64,000 nucleotides of DNA from Lysinibacillus fusiformis (GCF_007362955.1 NZ_CP041696.1:186001-250000), one strand, 5' to 3'. Shown: positions 44,423-54,123, numbered from the stretch's first letter. The notes: generated from the sequence alone by a model not told the origin. A program made the numbers and translations.

Positions 44423-45370
44423 CTAGTAAACCTCCCTGAAGCGTTTCGAAATATAATGAGCGATTAAATTCATCACTAAAGTAAAGATAAATAATGTGAA
44501 TCCTACTGAGTAAATAGAGTAGTAAATTGTCGTTCCGTAACCCGCGTCACCTGTTGAAACCTGCACAATATATGCTGTCATCGTTTGAATAGAATCTGTG
44601 ACATCTAAATCAAATTTCGGTGTAGATCCTCCTGCAAGAGATACGATCATTGTTTCACCGATTGCCCGGGAAATAGCGAGTACAACAGATGCTATAATAC
44701 CTGATAGAGCCGCAGGTAAAACTACTTTAATGGCCACTTCAAACTTTGTAGCACCGAGCGCAAGTGCACCTTCTCGCATACTATTAGGTACAGAAGACAT
44801 AGCATCTTCTGATAGTGAAGTGATCATCGGTAAAATCATAATTCCAACAACAATCCCTGGACTTAGTGCATTAAAAAGTTTTAACCCTGGTATAATTTGT
44901 TGTAACATCGGTGTGACAAACGTGAGCGCGAAGAAACCATAAACAATTGTTGGTACCCCTGCTAAAACTTCTAAAATAGGTTTAATAGTACGTCTAGTTT
45001 TCTCATTCGCATATTCACTTAAATAAATCGCTGACGCAATCCCAAATGGTACTGCCACCACAACTGCAATCAATGTGACTTTCAACGTTCCAGCAATAAG
45101 CGGTAGAATCCCAAATAACGGTTCTTTCCCTGAAAACGGTAGCCACTGTGTGCCAAATAGGAAATCCGTAATCGAAACACGTTTAAAAAACTCAAACGTT
45201 TCAAAAATAAGGGTGAAAACAATGCCAAATGTCGTCAAAATAGAGATCAGGGCTGCAGAAAATAATAGAGCTGGCATTGCTTTTTCCACTATTTTCTTCG
45301 TTTTATGATTGCGTGAATTCGCAATTAATTGCTGCACAGAAGTTGTCTTATTTTCTTTTTGAGAAACCAT
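44423..45370 (-). CDS. pstC: Phosphate ABC transporter permease PstC
   Basis: A 315-residue permease with six helices and the EAA loop REGALALGATKFEVAIKVVL. The N-terminal cytoplasmic stretch has about 30 residues. ATG at 45370 follows AAAGGAGC. It is separated from pstS by a strong hairpin that probably lowers its expression relative to the binding protein. Confidence 0.95.
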   Translation of the reverse strand: MVSQKENKTTSVQQLIANSRNHKTKKIVEKAMPALLFSAALISILTTFGIVFTLIFETFEFFKRVSITDFLFGTQWLPFSGKEPLFGILPLIAGTLKVTLIAVVVAVPFGIASAIYLSEYANEKTRRTIKPILEVLAGVPTIVYGFFALTFVTPMLQQIIPGLKLFNALSPGIVVGIMILPMITSLSEDAMSSVPNSMREGALALGATKFEVAIKVVLPAALSGIIASVVLAISRAIGETMIVSLAGGSTPKFDLDVTDSIQTMTAYIVQVSTGDAGYGTTIYYSIYSVGFTLFIFTLVMNLIAHYISKRFREVY

Positions 45371-45392
45371 TGGGTGCTCCTTTCAAGTAAGC

Positions 45393-45421
45393 GAGGGAAA
45401 GAGCATACATCTCTTTCCCTC
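45393..45421 (-). other. Intercistronic hairpin between pstS and pstC
   Basis: Perfect 11-bp stem GAGGGAAAGAG / CTCTTTCCCTC with a 7-base loop, without a T-run. This kind of stem stabilises the upstream pstS message and limits readthrough, giving more binding protein than permease. The regulatory effect is inferred. Confidence 0.7.
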
Positions 45422-45434
45422 TATGCATGTCTAC

Positions 45435-46412
45435 TTATTTTAAGCCTTCTAAAGTTTTTAAACCTTCGGCATATTTTTCTTCAGGTAGACGTACATAACC
45501 TACTGCTTCAGCCATATCTCCTGAGTTTTCAAGTGTGAATTTCATGAAATCATATGCTGCTGCGTTATCTTTAATCGCGCTATTTTTTACATATGTGAAT
45601 AATGGACGTGAAAGTGGCTCGTATTTACCAGTTTCAATTGTTTCATTTGTAGGTTCTACACCATTTACTTTCACAATGTTTAACTTATCTTTATTTTCCA
45701 AGTAGTACGCATAGCCGAAGAATCCGATTGCATTTTTGTCACCTGCTACACCTTGCACTAGCATGTTATCATCCTCTGATAATGTTGCAGCACTTACTAG
45801 ATCCGCGCCATCTAAAATCACTTCATCAAAGTAGTCATATGTTCCAGAGTCAGTACCTGGTGAATAGAATACGATTTTTTCTGCTGGCCATGATGGATCG
45901 ATATCAGACCATTTCTTTTCTTTCCCATCTTCAACCCAAATCTGTTTTAATTGCTCTACTGTTAAATCCTTTGCCCAATCATTCTCAGGGTTTACCACTA
46001 CTGATAAACCGTCATATGCTAAAGCTAGCTCTGTAAAAGCAATACCTGCTTCTTCTAGTTTCGCTTTCTCTTCATCTTTTATATAACGAGATGCATTTGA
46101 AAAGTCTGTCTCTCCTGCGATGAATTTTTCAAAGCCACCACCAGTTCCAGAAACACCTACTGATACTTTGACATCCGGTTGTGCACCTGCATATTCTTCT
46201 ACAACTGCTTCAATAATTGGTGCTACTGTTGAAGAACCATCTCCAGCTACAGAACCTTGCAGTTTTTCGTCAGCAGCATCTTGACCTGAACTTGCTAGTG
46301 CATTCGTTTCTGCATTGTTACCGTTTTGAGTAGCGTTGTCACCACCGCATGCACCTAGCATTAATGCTGAACCCATTACCGCCGTCATCGTTAAGTACTT
46401 CCACTTTTTCAT
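45435..46412 (-). CDS. pstS: Phosphate-binding lipoprotein PstS
   Basis: A 325-residue lipoprotein. The signal peptide ends in the lipobox LMLGAC (Cys near residue 21), followed by an Asn-rich linker. Phosphate ligands lie in [22 protein letters not shown] and [13 protein letters not shown]. It is anchored outside the membrane and feeds PstCAB. ATG at 46412 behind GGAGG is the start; the open frame extends upstream into the promoter region, which is not coding. First gene of pstSCAB-phoU. Confidence 0.95.
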   Translation of the reverse strand: MKKWKYLTMTAVMGSALMLGACGGDNATQNGNNAETNALASSGQDAADEKLQGSVAGDGSSTVAPIIEAVVEEYAGAQPDVKVSVGVSGTGGGFEKFIAGETDFSNASRYIKDEEKAKLEEAGIAFTELALAYDGLSVVVNPENDWAKDLTVEQLKQIWVEDGKEKKWSDIDPSWPAEKIVFYSPGTDSGTYDYFDEVILDGADLVSAATLSEDDNMLVQGVAGDKNAIGFFGYAYYLENKDKLNIVKVNGVEPTNETIETGKYEPLSRPLFTYVKNSAIKDNAAAYDFMKFTLENSGDMAEAVGYVRLPEEKYAEGLKTLEGLK

Positions 46413-46501
46413 CTCATTTGCCTCCGTCACTAACTTTTTTGTAGTTGTTTGCCTTACAATCTTTACTATAAAGACTGATTGTTGAAGTCGTATAAACCGT
46501 T

Positions 46502-46550
46502 CGTAAAAGAGACGTAAAGGAATGTAATGGTTTGTAAATGATTGTAAAGA
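46502..46550 (-). promoter_or_regulatory. PhoP box array upstream of pstS
   Basis: On the minus strand five hexamers TTTACA, TTTACA, ATTACA, TTTACG and TTTACG recur with a 10-11 base period, the arrangement bound by tandem PhoP dimers in Bacillus. A possible -10 (TATACG) follows at about 46487-46492. It predicts induction of the pst operon by phosphate starvation. Confidence 0.85.
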
Positions 46551-46571
46551 TGCATTTACAATTGACATCAA

Positions 46572-46910
46572 TTTCGCCTTGGCGTATTGCGTCCGGATTT
46601 TGAAATGTGCCTGCACAATTCATTTCTTTCAAAATCCGTGACCTCCCCCGGAGGCTTTATCATCATTCAGTTGATGATTGGACACCCAACGAAAAGGGGC
46701 CACCCCCACATTCATTTCACCGTCTTAAGGGGTGAGAGTCTTCTTCTGAATGAAGATAAAGTGAAACTTCAATCAGTGGGGGTTTTCTTCATCCCCCACA
46801 ATAAATAGAGGAACACAAGCTAAAACCTTCACATCCTGTGAAAAAGCCTGTGTGACCAACATCCTGTCGCTGCCGCTTCGCTTTCGCACATAAAACATCC
46901 TGTTGCCCCG
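46572..46910 (+). repeat. Dispersed mosaic intergenic repeat, copy C
   Basis: It shares TTCGCCTTGGCGTATTGC...CCTGCACAATTC and TTCAAAATCCGTGAC blocks with copies A and B, and a GTCGCTGCCGCTTCGCTTTC block near 46866. The last block sits as an insertion inside the two-hairpin repeat (46755-47010), so two repeat families are interleaved here. Confidence 0.6.
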
Positions 46911-47010
46911 AACCAATCGGGCTTTTACGGTCAGTTGATCGCCCACCTAGTTGACTCGTTCTCATCTTTCAACTTGAGGTGGGCATCTTACTGACCGTTA
47001 ATGCGGGATA
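46755..47010 (+). repeat. Two-hairpin dispersed repeat, copy C
   Basis: ATAAAGTGAAACTTCAATCA leads into hairpin 1 (GTGGGGG / CCCCCAC around TTTTCTTCAT). About 107 bases of other repeat DNA intervene, then GAACCAATCGGGCTTTT and hairpin 2 (ACGGTCAGT / ACTGACCGT) with an extra inner arm GCCCACCT / AGGTGGGC. The 3' end TTAATGCGGGATA matches copy D. Confidence 0.75.
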
Positions 47011-47084
47011 AAACTTGCTTCCTCTAGGAAAGATGCTATAATAAGCAATTGTGTCAGAAAATAATATAAGAGGGGTTTTACTTT

Positions 47085-47279
47085 GTGATAAAACATGCAA
47101 AAGTACAAAATGCCGATTACTTTAAAACGTATTTAACACTTGTCATGAATCATCGGGAGTTATCTTTACAGGAGGCTGTGGATTTTATGGTACAGTCATA
47201 TTTCTGTAATAATATAGAGCTTTATGGGACAAAACCAATGCAACAATTTGAATTAGCTGTACAGCAACTATCTGCATAA
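47085..47279 (+). CDS. Hypothetical 64-residue protein
   Basis: GTG at 47085 follows AAGAGGGG at workable spacing. The protein is helical and neutral: VQNADYFKTYLTLVMNHREL, then EAVDFMVQSYF and a C-terminal QQFELAVQQLSA. There are no membrane segments. A clear terminator follows, which supports a real gene. I recognise no family. Confidence 0.6.
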   Translation: MIKHAKVQNADYFKTYLTLVMNHRELSLQEAVDFMVQSYFCNNIELYGTKPMQQFELAVQQLSA

Positions 47280-47282
47280 TAA

Positions 47283-47325
47283 AAAAATCGACTGTCTCTC
47301 CGATGAGAAACAGTCGATTTTCTTA
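47283..47325 (+). terminator. Terminator of the 64-residue protein gene
   Basis: AAAATCGACTGT / ACAGTCGATTTT stem with an internal TCTC/GAGA pairing and trailing Ts; usable on both strands. Confidence 0.75.
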
Positions 47326-47379
47326 TTTAATAGAACCGCGTGCTTTAAAATCCATACCCGCTTTATGGCGTAATCAGGT

Positions 47380-47440
47380 CTATCCGTCACTTTAATGTTT
47401 CTATCCATCACTTATAGATGCTATCCGCCAATCCGATAAT
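47380..47440. repeat. Short direct repeats (CTATCC units)
   Basis: Three units, TCTATCCGTCACTT, TCTATCCATCACTT and GCTATCCGCCAAT, follow each other at 21-23 base spacing in the gap after the pbpA terminator. No protein is encoded. Too few and too degenerate for a CRISPR array. Confidence 0.5.
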
Positions 47441-47471
47441 CAATCTACATAATCAAGGTCAACTCAATTGA

Positions 47472-47514
47472 AGAAAAAAATCGCTAGGCATTTTTCATGC
47501 ACTAGCGGTTTTTC
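47472..47514 (-). terminator. Terminator of pbpA
   Basis: CCGCTAG-GCAT / ATGC-TAGCG stem with a short A-rich loop and seven Ts on the minus strand, a few bases after the pbpA stop. Confidence 0.75.
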
Positions 47515-47520
47515 TTATTT

Positions 47521-49719
47521 TTAATCTTCTTCACCAATTTTTTCTTTTGTGATTGCTGGTAAAATTGGTTGCTCTACATTACTATCAGTAACTTTCGCAG
47601 AATCATATTTTTCTTTTAACTCGTAATATTTATCCACTGAACGTCTAGCAATTTCATTATTATTATCTAAATAAATTTTGAAATTTGTTGTTACCCAAGG
47701 AATGACAACAGCATAAGCAATTTCAGGATTTTCATAGGGAGCAAAACCAACATGTGTTAAATTAGTTGTATTAGTCCCATAATGCTCTGTTAATGGTCCA
47801 TAATAAACTACCTCAGCTGTACCTGTTTTCCCAGCTGCTGTATAAGGTGCATTGGCGAATTGTTTACGTGCAGAACCTTGATTCCCTGTATATACACGAC
47901 GAAGCCCTTTTTTCACATAGTTAATTTCTTCTGCTGAATTATCAATGCTATTTAAAATCGTCGGTCCCACTTCTGTTACTAATTGCCCAAGCTTCTGGCC
48001 ATCTTTTGATGGGTCACGTACTTCTTTTACCACATGTGGTTGAATACGATAACCACCGTTTGCCACTGTAGAAATATATTGTGCTAATTGCATTGGTGTA
48101 TAAGTATCATATTGCCCAATTGCTAAGTCGAGTGTTTTACCACCCATTGTTGGACCTGATGGCCCCTGCACGCCACTAAATTCATTCGGTAAATCAATAC
48201 CTGTTTTTACCCCTAAACCAAATTGTGCATATGAATTACGCATTTTTGAAAACGTATCGTCCTTTAAACGAAGCGGCATCATATAGCTATAGGGTGTTCC
48301 ATTAATAAGCAGGGCAGTTTTAAACATATATACGTTAGAAGAACGCTCAAGAGCTGTCAAACCATCCATTGTAATATAACCATTACGATTAAATATTGAT
48401 TTTTTTACTGGCGTGCCTAGTAAATGAATGGGTTCGTCTCCGAATACAGTACTTGGCGTAATGACTCCTTGATTATAACCTGTTAACATTGTAGCTGCTT
48501 TTACTACTGATCCTGCCTCATAGGCTGTTGTGAATGAACCATATGCATAATCCACAATGATGTTTTTACCTGTTTCTGGATCCTTCTCAATTTTCTTACC
48601 GACCATCGATAAAATATCCCCTGTTTTCGGATCCATCATCACTAAAAAGGCACGATCTAATAGATAGGAGCCAGATTTTGCCTTTAATTTCAGCAGCTCA
48701 TCCTCTACAATTTTCTCCGTCTCTGCCTGTAATTCGCTATCAAGCGTTAACACTAAATCCTTACCTGGCTCGCCCTCATACGTTGTAATCGTATCGACAA
48801 CTTGCCCTTTTTTATTGGTAATATTTTTGACCACTGTTTTTTGTCCTTGTAAAAGCTCTTCGTACTGCGCTTCAATATAACTTTCTCCAACACGGTCATT
48901 ACGTGAATAATCGCGCGCTAAATAATAGTTCAGCTTTTCTTTAGGAATCCCTTTTGTTGGTAGCGTTGTACGCCCTAAAACAGAAAGCGATGATAATTTG
49001 ACACGCTTCCAGTCTGTTGTCGTATTGACCCCTGGTAATTCTGTTAGACGTTCTGAGACACGCGCAAATTCATCAGCTGATACATTTTCACTCTTAATGA
49101 TTTGCGGCGATAAACTGTAACCGGATGCCATTTCTCTGTAAATCGCCAACACTTCTAAATCAGCCTCTGTAAGTTGCGCTAATTCTTCGTCTGTAATACG
49201 TTCACGCACAAGTCTATCAATCTCAGCATTGATTTGACTTGTCGTAATATTTTCTTGCGTTTTAATTTTCGTTTCTTCTTTGTCTGTTATCTTCTCATAG
49301 GCAGCATCGTGATTTTTTAGAATCCAAAAATCCTTCTTATCACGTAATGTGACACGTTTCGTTGGCTGTTCAATCAATTGCGCCAGCTTCTCGGCAATTT
49401 CCAGGATTTCATCCGTTTTTGTCGTCTGCATTTTCGTATACGTAATCGCATTTTCTGGTTGATTATCGACTAAAATACGGCCATAACGGTCATACATTCG
49501 TCCTCTTGGTACACTCGTATTTACTGGAACTTCCTCTGTACGCTCTAAAATACGTACATAATCTTCCCCTTTAACAATTTGCATATAGCCAAGCCTAAAA
49601 ATTAACATCGAAAATATGATAAATATAGCAAAGAAAAGGACATTCATTCGAAATGTTAAATTGGAATGATGCTTAGCTTTAACACTCGCCGCGCGATTTT
49701 TCCCAGGTGCTTTGCGCAT
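47521..49719 (-). CDS. pbpA: Class B penicillin-binding protein (PBP2a type)
   Basis: A 732-residue transpeptidase with an N-terminal anchor (MNVLFFAIFIIFSMLIFRLGY, residues 25-45), a PBP dimer domain (VPRGRMYDRYGRILVDNQ) and a transpeptidase domain. Active-site motifs are the nucleophile in YEAGSVVKAATM, SSN in ERSSNVYM, and KTG in AAGKTGTAEVVY. It crosslinks peptidoglycan outside the membrane. B. subtilis pbpA lies between pst and sodA as here, and its product shapes the rod sidewall. ATG at 49719 follows GGAGGAGGG. Confidence 0.93.
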   Translation of the reverse strand: MRKAPGKNRAASVKAKHHSNLTFRMNVLFFAIFIIFSMLIFRLGYMQIVKGEDYVRILERTEEVPVNTSVPRGRMYDRYGRILVDNQPENAITYTKMQTTKTDEILEIAEKLAQLIEQPTKRVTLRDKKDFWILKNHDAAYEKITDKEETKIKTQENITTSQINAEIDRLVRERITDEELAQLTEADLEVLAIYREMASGYSLSPQIIKSENVSADEFARVSERLTELPGVNTTTDWKRVKLSSLSVLGRTTLPTKGIPKEKLNYYLARDYSRNDRVGESYIEAQYEELLQGQKTVVKNITNKKGQVVDTITTYEGEPGKDLVLTLDSELQAETEKIVEDELLKLKAKSGSYLLDRAFLVMMDPKTGDILSMVGKKIEKDPETGKNIIVDYAYGSFTTAYEAGSVVKAATMLTGYNQGVITPSTVFGDEPIHLLGTPVKKSIFNRNGYITMDGLTALERSSNVYMFKTALLINGTPYSYMMPLRLKDDTFSKMRNSYAQFGLGVKTGIDLPNEFSGVQGPSGPTMGGKTLDLAIGQYDTYTPMQLAQYISTVANGGYRIQPHVVKEVRDPSKDGQKLGQLVTEVGPTILNSIDNSAEEINYVKKGLRRVYTGNQGSARKQFANAPYTAAGKTGTAEVVYYGPLTEHYGTNTTNLTHVGFAPYENPEIAYAVVIPWVTTNFKIYLDNNNEIARRSVDKYYELKEKYDSAKVTDSNVEQPILPAITKEKIGEED

Positions 49720-49865
49720 ATGTATTCCCTCCTCCTCTAATTACTGTCTAAATACACGATACTAAGTATACCATCCGAAGTACCGACAGAAAAGCATACT
49801 CTTGAGTAAAGCATCATTTATTTGACGACCTTTCTTAAGAAAAGTTTCTTACACTTGTAAATTAG

Positions 49866-49946
49866 CGAATTTGGGCGATAAATCGCAAAAAGTGTTCGAT
49901 AAAACCAAAAATTTGGGCGATAAATCAAGAAAAGTACGCGATAAAA
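49866..49946. repeat. Short degenerate direct repeats (CGATAAA units)
   Basis: GGGCGATAAATC, GTTCGATAAAACC, GGGCGATAAATC and ACGCGATAAAATT recur at roughly 20-26 base spacing between sodA and pbpA. There is no coding potential. Similar CGATAA runs are common in intergenic DNA of Bacillaceae; function unknown. Confidence 0.5.
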
Positions 49947-49993
49947 TTAAAAAAGCTATGCCACGGTGATTTATTGTCACCCTTGGCATAGCG
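49947..49993 (-). terminator. Terminator of sodA
   Basis: GCTATGCCA ... TGGCATAGC with an inner GTGA/TCAC pairing and six Ts on the minus strand. Confidence 0.85.
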
Positions 49994-50008
49994 CTGTATT
50001 AAATACTA

Positions 50009-50614
50009 TTATTTTGCAGCTTGGAATTTAGCTTCTACTACATCCCAGTTTACTACGTTCCAAAAAGCACCGATGTAGTCTGGACGACGGTTTTGGTAGT
50101 TTAAGTAGTAAGCATGCTCCCAAACGTCTAATCCTAGAACTGGTTTTTTACCTTCCATTACTGGAGAGTCTTGGTTTGGTGTAGATGTTACTGCTACTGA
50201 ATCACCATCAACGATTAACCAAGCCCAACCTGAACCGAAGCGAGTTGTTGCAGCTTTTGCAAATTCCTCTTTGAAAGCATCGAAAGAACCGAACTTAGCG
50301 TCGATTGCTTTTGCTACTTCACCAACTGGTGTATTTGAACCGCCTAGAGCGATTAATTCCCAGAATAAGGTATGGTTAGCATGTCCGCCACCATTGTTAC
50401 GTACAGCTGTTTGTTTGTCAGCTGGAAGTGCATCGATGTTAGCGATTAACTCGTTAATATCTTTTTCTGCAAATTCTGTACCTTCAACTGCTGCGTTTAA
50501 ATTTGTTACATAAGTATTGTGGTGTTTAGAATGGTGAATTTCCATTGTTTTTGCATCGATATGTGGTTCTAATGCGTCATACGCGTAAGTTAATTGTGGT
50601 AATTCGTAAGCCAT
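50009..50614 (-). CDS. sodA: Superoxide dismutase, Mn/Fe type
   Basis: A 201-residue cytoplasmic enzyme converting superoxide to peroxide and oxygen. The metal ligands are visible: His27 in MEIHHSKHH, His82 in NHTLFWE, and Asp/His in [26 protein letters not shown] and the residues around the metal favour manganese, as in other Bacillales. Its place between pbpA and yqgC is as in B. subtilis. Confidence 0.96.
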   Translation of the reverse strand: MAYELPQLTYAYDALEPHIDAKTMEIHHSKHHNTYVTNLNAAVEGTEFAEKDINELIANIDALPADKQTAVRNNGGGHANHTLFWELIALGGSNTPVGEVAKAIDAKFGSFDAFKEEFAKAATTRFGSGWAWLIVDGDSVAVTSTPNQDSPVMEGKKPVLGLDVWEHAYYLNYQNRRPDYIGAFWNVVNWDVVEAKFQAAK

Positions 50615-50844
50615 TGTTAAGTTCCTCCCTAAAATAAAGAAATAATTAGTACATCCTTAGATTATCAAAATTGGTCAAACCATTCAATGAAAAATACCTC
50701 AAATCCAAGATTTCAGCCTTTTGACTGAAAAACCAATTCGATTACTATCATACCCGCTCCTTTATTTTGTTAAACATCCCTGAATTTGTTGAGCCTATAT
50801 GCACTTGACGTTTAATTTTCCCGCAATTACTGCCGTGGTCAAAG

Positions 50845-51324
50845 TTAAATAGCAATAAAGAAAACAACAATCATAACGACTTGAATTACCCCTTTTGCTA
50901 CGGTTGATGTTAAAAAACCAATCAGTGAACCAATTCCACTTTTTACAGCTTCGCTCACAGTACGTCGCTCCACTGCTAGCTCTGCAATAACCGCACCTAA
51001 AAATGGACCAATTAAAATCCCTGCGAAAGGAATGACGAATGGGCCAATTAATAAACCAATTGTACTTCCCCACATACCGGCATTCGAGCCACCGAATTTT
51101 TTTATACCGAATGCATTTGCAACCGTATCAGCACCGAATAATAATACAACAAATAATATTTCAATTACCCAGAACCACCAGCTTAAATCAGCAAAAGAGA
51201 AAAATATTCCATATAGTAAAAAGCCTCCGACTAGAAAAATCACACCAGGTATAATCGGATACACGAGCCCAACAAATGATACGATAAAGCAGGCAATAAC
51301 TAATAACCAGCCAACAACTTCCAT
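50845..51324 (-). CDS. yqgC: YqgC, DUF456 membrane protein
   Basis: A 159-residue protein with four or five hydrophobic helices and the DUF456 Gly-rich pattern: VGLVYPIIPGVIFLVGGFLL, FGGSNAGMWGSTIGLLIGPF and GPFLGAVIAELAVERR. ATG at 51324 follows AAAAGGAGAG. It lies next to sodA, as in B. subtilis. Function is unknown. The 50615-50844 gap holds the sodA promoter region and a small TTTCAG/CTGAAA hairpin. Confidence 0.88.
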   Translation of the reverse strand: MEVVGWLLVIACFIVSFVGLVYPIIPGVIFLVGGFLLYGIFFSFADLSWWFWVIEILFVVLLFGADTVANAFGIKKFGGSNAGMWGSTIGLLIGPFVIPFAGILIGPFLGAVIAELAVERRTVSEAVKSGIGSLIGFLTSTVAKGVIQVVMIVVFFIAI

Positions 51325-51390
51325 AAAACCTCTCTCCTTTTGCCTCACATTGCCTTTTATACGTAGGGCACTATAAAAAGTTTCACTATT

Positions 51391-53022
51391 TTAATGCCGA
51401 ATACCCAAAATAGAATCTGCAATGTTAACAGCATGATCGCCAATACGCTCTAAGTTGCTGACGATATCCGTGTAGACGATGCCTGCTGCACCGCTGCATT
51501 CATTCGTATTTAAGCGCGCAAGATGCTTTTGTCTTAGTTTATCCTCCATATCATCAATTAGACTTTCTAGTTCAGTTACTTCCTGAGCTAGACTAAGACT
51601 TGCTGTATCCAGTGCTGCAATGCTTTTACGTACTGCTTCAATCGCAAGACTAAACATTCCAATTAAATCCTGTCGCGCTGATTTACTCAAACTTACCTCA
51701 TGATGATCCTTATACTGTAAAAGTTCTAAAATATTTTCGAAATGATCACCGATACGTTCAAGATCTCGTACATTCGTTAGCAGTGCATGATGACGTACCG
51801 AATCTGCACGAGACAGCGGTTGCTTAGAGACCATCACGAGATAGTTGGTAATTTCTTTATCTAAATGATTGAGCGCTACTTCCAATTGTAGGACTGTGGG
51901 GATATGCGCTGCCTCACCCGTTTTCATATATAAAAAAGTCTCTTCCAAACCACGTAATGCATGGTCACCCATTCGTAAAACCTCTTCTTTCGCCTGACCA
52001 AGTGCAATAGCGGGCGATGAATCAATAAACGTAGGGTCAAGATGCTTCGTCGTAACATCAATATTACCATCATGCCCTGGCAGTATTTTCGTTACTAGAA
52101 CGGCCATGCCGCCAATAAAGGGTAGTTGAATCAACATATTAAAGATATTAAACGAGCCATGTGCCACAGCTATTTGCATACGTGCCTCTAAATGGAACAG
52201 CTCGCTGATCCATTGAACATACTGCATAAAAGGTGCGAAAAACAACATGAAAATTACTGTACCGATGACGTTAAATAGCACGTGTGCCGCCGCTGCTCGT
52301 TTTGCATAGATGGAAGCGCCGAGCGAAGCTAATACTGCTGTAATCGTCGTGCCGATATTTTCGCCAAATAAGATCGGTAAAGCACTCTCCAAACCAATTA
52401 AATGCTCTGCATATAAGCCTTGTAGTACGCCGACAGTTGCTGTGGAGCTTTGAACAAGCAACGTAAAAATGGTACCAAGAAAAACGCCTAAAATAGGTTG
52501 GTTACTTAGAAGTATCGTTAATGAAGCAAAGTCAGCTAGCTGATGAAGCATCTGCATACTTGCACTCATTAGCTCAAGGCCTAAAAATAGACCGCCAAAG
52601 CCAAATAAAACTTGACCAACATGCTGATAAATAGCTCTTTTAAAGAAAAATAAAAATGCTGCTCCAACCGCAAGAAGCGGATAAAAATAAATGCCCATAT
52701 CAATGCCGATAATAAATGCCGTGAATGTCGTACCAATATTCGCACCCATTATTACGCCAATTGCTTGACGTAATGTTAAAAAGCCAGCACTCACTAGTCC
52801 AACGGTAATGACTGTCGTTGCAGAACTGGACTGAATACAAACTGTCACGATTATTCCTACTAATACACCCATTAACGGATTTGTCGTAAATCGATTCAAC
52901 CATTCGCGCAGTCGGTCATCTGCTGATTTTTGTAGCCCTTCTCCCATTAATTTGATGGAAAATAAAAAGACTCCTAAACCGCCTAAAAATTGAAATAGTA
53001 TGCTTTGCCAATCTATTGTCAA
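51391..53022 (-). CDS. Na/Pi cotransporter family protein with PhoU-like tail
   Basis: A protein of about 543 residues. The membrane part holds the two duplicated signatures of the NptA/PNaS family, CIQSSSATTVITVGLVSAG and LVQSSTATVGVLQGLYAEH, with GANIGTTFTAFI and GENIGTTITAVL. The C-terminal 200 residues are a PhoU-like helical domain with VRDLERIGDHFENI and VSNLERIGDHAVNIADSI. Sodium-driven phosphate uptake or export is inferred. The likely start is TTG at 53022 after TTGGAG; an upstream in-frame TTG lies inside that site. It complements the nearby pst system. Confidence 0.88.
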   Translation of the reverse strand: MTIDWQSILFQFLGGLGVFLFSIKLMGEGLQKSADDRLREWLNRFTTNPLMGVLVGIIVTVCIQSSSATTVITVGLVSAGFLTLRQAIGVIMGANIGTTFTAFIIGIDMGIYFYPLLAVGAAFLFFFKRAIYQHVGQVLFGFGGLFLGLELMSASMQMLHQLADFASLTILLSNQPILGVFLGTIFTLLVQSSTATVGVLQGLYAEHLIGLESALPILFGENIGTTITAVLASLGASIYAKRAAAAHVLFNVIGTVIFMLFFAPFMQYVQWISELFHLEARMQIAVAHGSFNIFNMLIQLPFIGGMAVLVTKILPGHDGNIDVTTKHLDPTFIDSSPAIALGQAKEEVLRMGDHALRGLEETFLYMKTGEAAHIPTVLQLEVALNHLDKEITNYLVMVSKQPLSRADSVRHHALLTNVRDLERIGDHFENILELLQYKDHHEVSLSKSARQDLIGMFSLAIEAVRKSIAALDTASLSLAQEVTELESLIDDMEDKLRQKHLARLNTNECSGAAGIVYTDIVSNLERIGDHAVNIADSILGIRH

Positions 53023-53216
53023 TTGTATTCGCTCCAATTCCTACGTCTCTACTACTCTATTCCTAATCATTAAATGAAATCGTACAAAAAGTAAAGAAAA
53101 CCTTTAACTTCTTTACATAATGTTAACATTTTAGCATTAGATTCACAGGCAATCGAATTCAATTCATATCTTGTCACAGTTGAACATGTTAAAATATCGA
53201 TTGGAGGAGATATTTT

Positions 53217-53726
53217 ATGAAACACTCACAACTATTTATCGACAGTCTGATTCACCCTAAAAAACTAGCTGCCTATCGTCTACTACCTATCGGAAAGGTT
53301 ATTCAATACACCTTTTTACTAGTTAGTTTTGTCACTGTTTTCTCATTCGGCCGTTTTACCGCTGGCGTTTCTATTGATACCTTTAATATTAGCGGATTGA
53401 CGGAATACATAGACGATATTAAATGGCTTTTATACCCGGCAACGCTCATCATGCTTTTTGTTTTTACAACCATGCTTATTTTTGCACAAATCGCCATCTA
53501 TGCCTTAGCAGGGCTTTTTATATTGAAGATCATGAAACGCCGTGGTGAGTATCGTCATATATGGCGTACAACAACGTTCGCTATTACTTGGGCGACTATC
53601 TTAAGTACACTTTCAGAATACTTACCTATTAGCAATACGATTATCTCAATACTATCGCTACTTTTAACTATTACTCTATTAATTATAGCTTTTACAAAAT
53701 ATCCAAAACAACCAATTGCAAAATAA
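53217..53726 (+). CDS. yqgB: DUF1189 membrane protein (YqgB type)
   Basis: A 169-residue protein with four or five helices. It opens with FIDSLIHPKKLAAYRLLPIG, the DUF1189 hallmark, and has a helix pair around WLLYPATLIMLFVFTTML. It is shorter than typical family members (about 250 residues), lacking part of the central extracellular loop. ATG at 53217 follows TTGGAGGAG. Position next to yqgC and yqgA agrees with yqgB. Function unknown. Confidence 0.75.
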   Translation: MKHSQLFIDSLIHPKKLAAYRLLPIGKVIQYTFLLVSFVTVFSFGRFTAGVSIDTFNISGLTEYIDDIKWLLYPATLIMLFVFTTMLIFAQIAIYALAGLFILKIMKRRGEYRHIWRTTTFAITWATILSTLSEYLPISNTIISILSLLLTITLLIIAFTKYPKQPIAK

Positions 53727-53778
53727 TGTGCATGATTCCCCTCTCTTCTCAATATAGTGTAGAAAAGGAGGGGATTTT

Positions 53779-54123
53779 TTGCGCGCATTAATTTTAACAG
53801 CCATTATTGTAATTATCGCCTTTGTTGTAAAAATAGATTTGACAGAAGGGACATTACCTCTCGCTGCATTCTATCCAAAAGATACTGCAAACGCACTTTG
53901 TGAAGAACAACGTGAACCAAATTATATCAGTGTACAAACTATTCAAGGAGATACAATCCATAGCTTATTTGCCCTACATCCTGCAAAAGTACCCATGACC
54001 TTTCCAGAACGACTACAGCTCTTTTACGAATTAAACCCACATTTACAGTTACAGGCACTTATTCCTGGCGAAAATATTAGGCTTCCTCTCTCATTTGCAT
54101 TCGAAAACAAATGCGGAAAATGA
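53779..54123 (+). CDS. yqgA: YqgA-like exported protein with LysM-like domain
   Basis: A 114-residue protein with an N-terminal signal anchor (LILTAIIVIIAFVVKI) and an external domain. Its pattern VQTIQGDTIHSLFALHP...ELNPHLQLQALIPGENIRLP matches a LysM peptidoglycan-binding fold. Two Cys (ALCEEQ and NKCGK) could form a disulfide. TTG at 53779 behind AAAGGAGGGG. B. subtilis YqgA is a cell-wall-associated protein in the same neighbourhood. Confidence 0.72.
   Translation: MRALILTAIIVIIAFVVKIDLTEGTLPLAAFYPKDTANALCEEQREPNYISVQTIQGDTIHSLFALHPAKVPMTFPERLQLFYELNPHLQLQALIPGENIRLPLSFAFENKCGK

Noticed and set aside
44598..44942. 114-codon frame opposite pstC
   Set aside because: Shadow of the pstC frame on the other strand.
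46413..46616. N-terminal extension of pstS
   Set aside because: It covers the PhoP boxes; the signal peptide begins at the ATG at 46412.
46587..46808. 73-codon frame on the + strand
   Set aside because: Composed of dispersed repeat DNA, no homology or ribosome binding site.
47380..47440. Possible CRISPR array
   Set aside because: Only three degenerate units of about 10-14 bases, no regular spacers, no cas genes.
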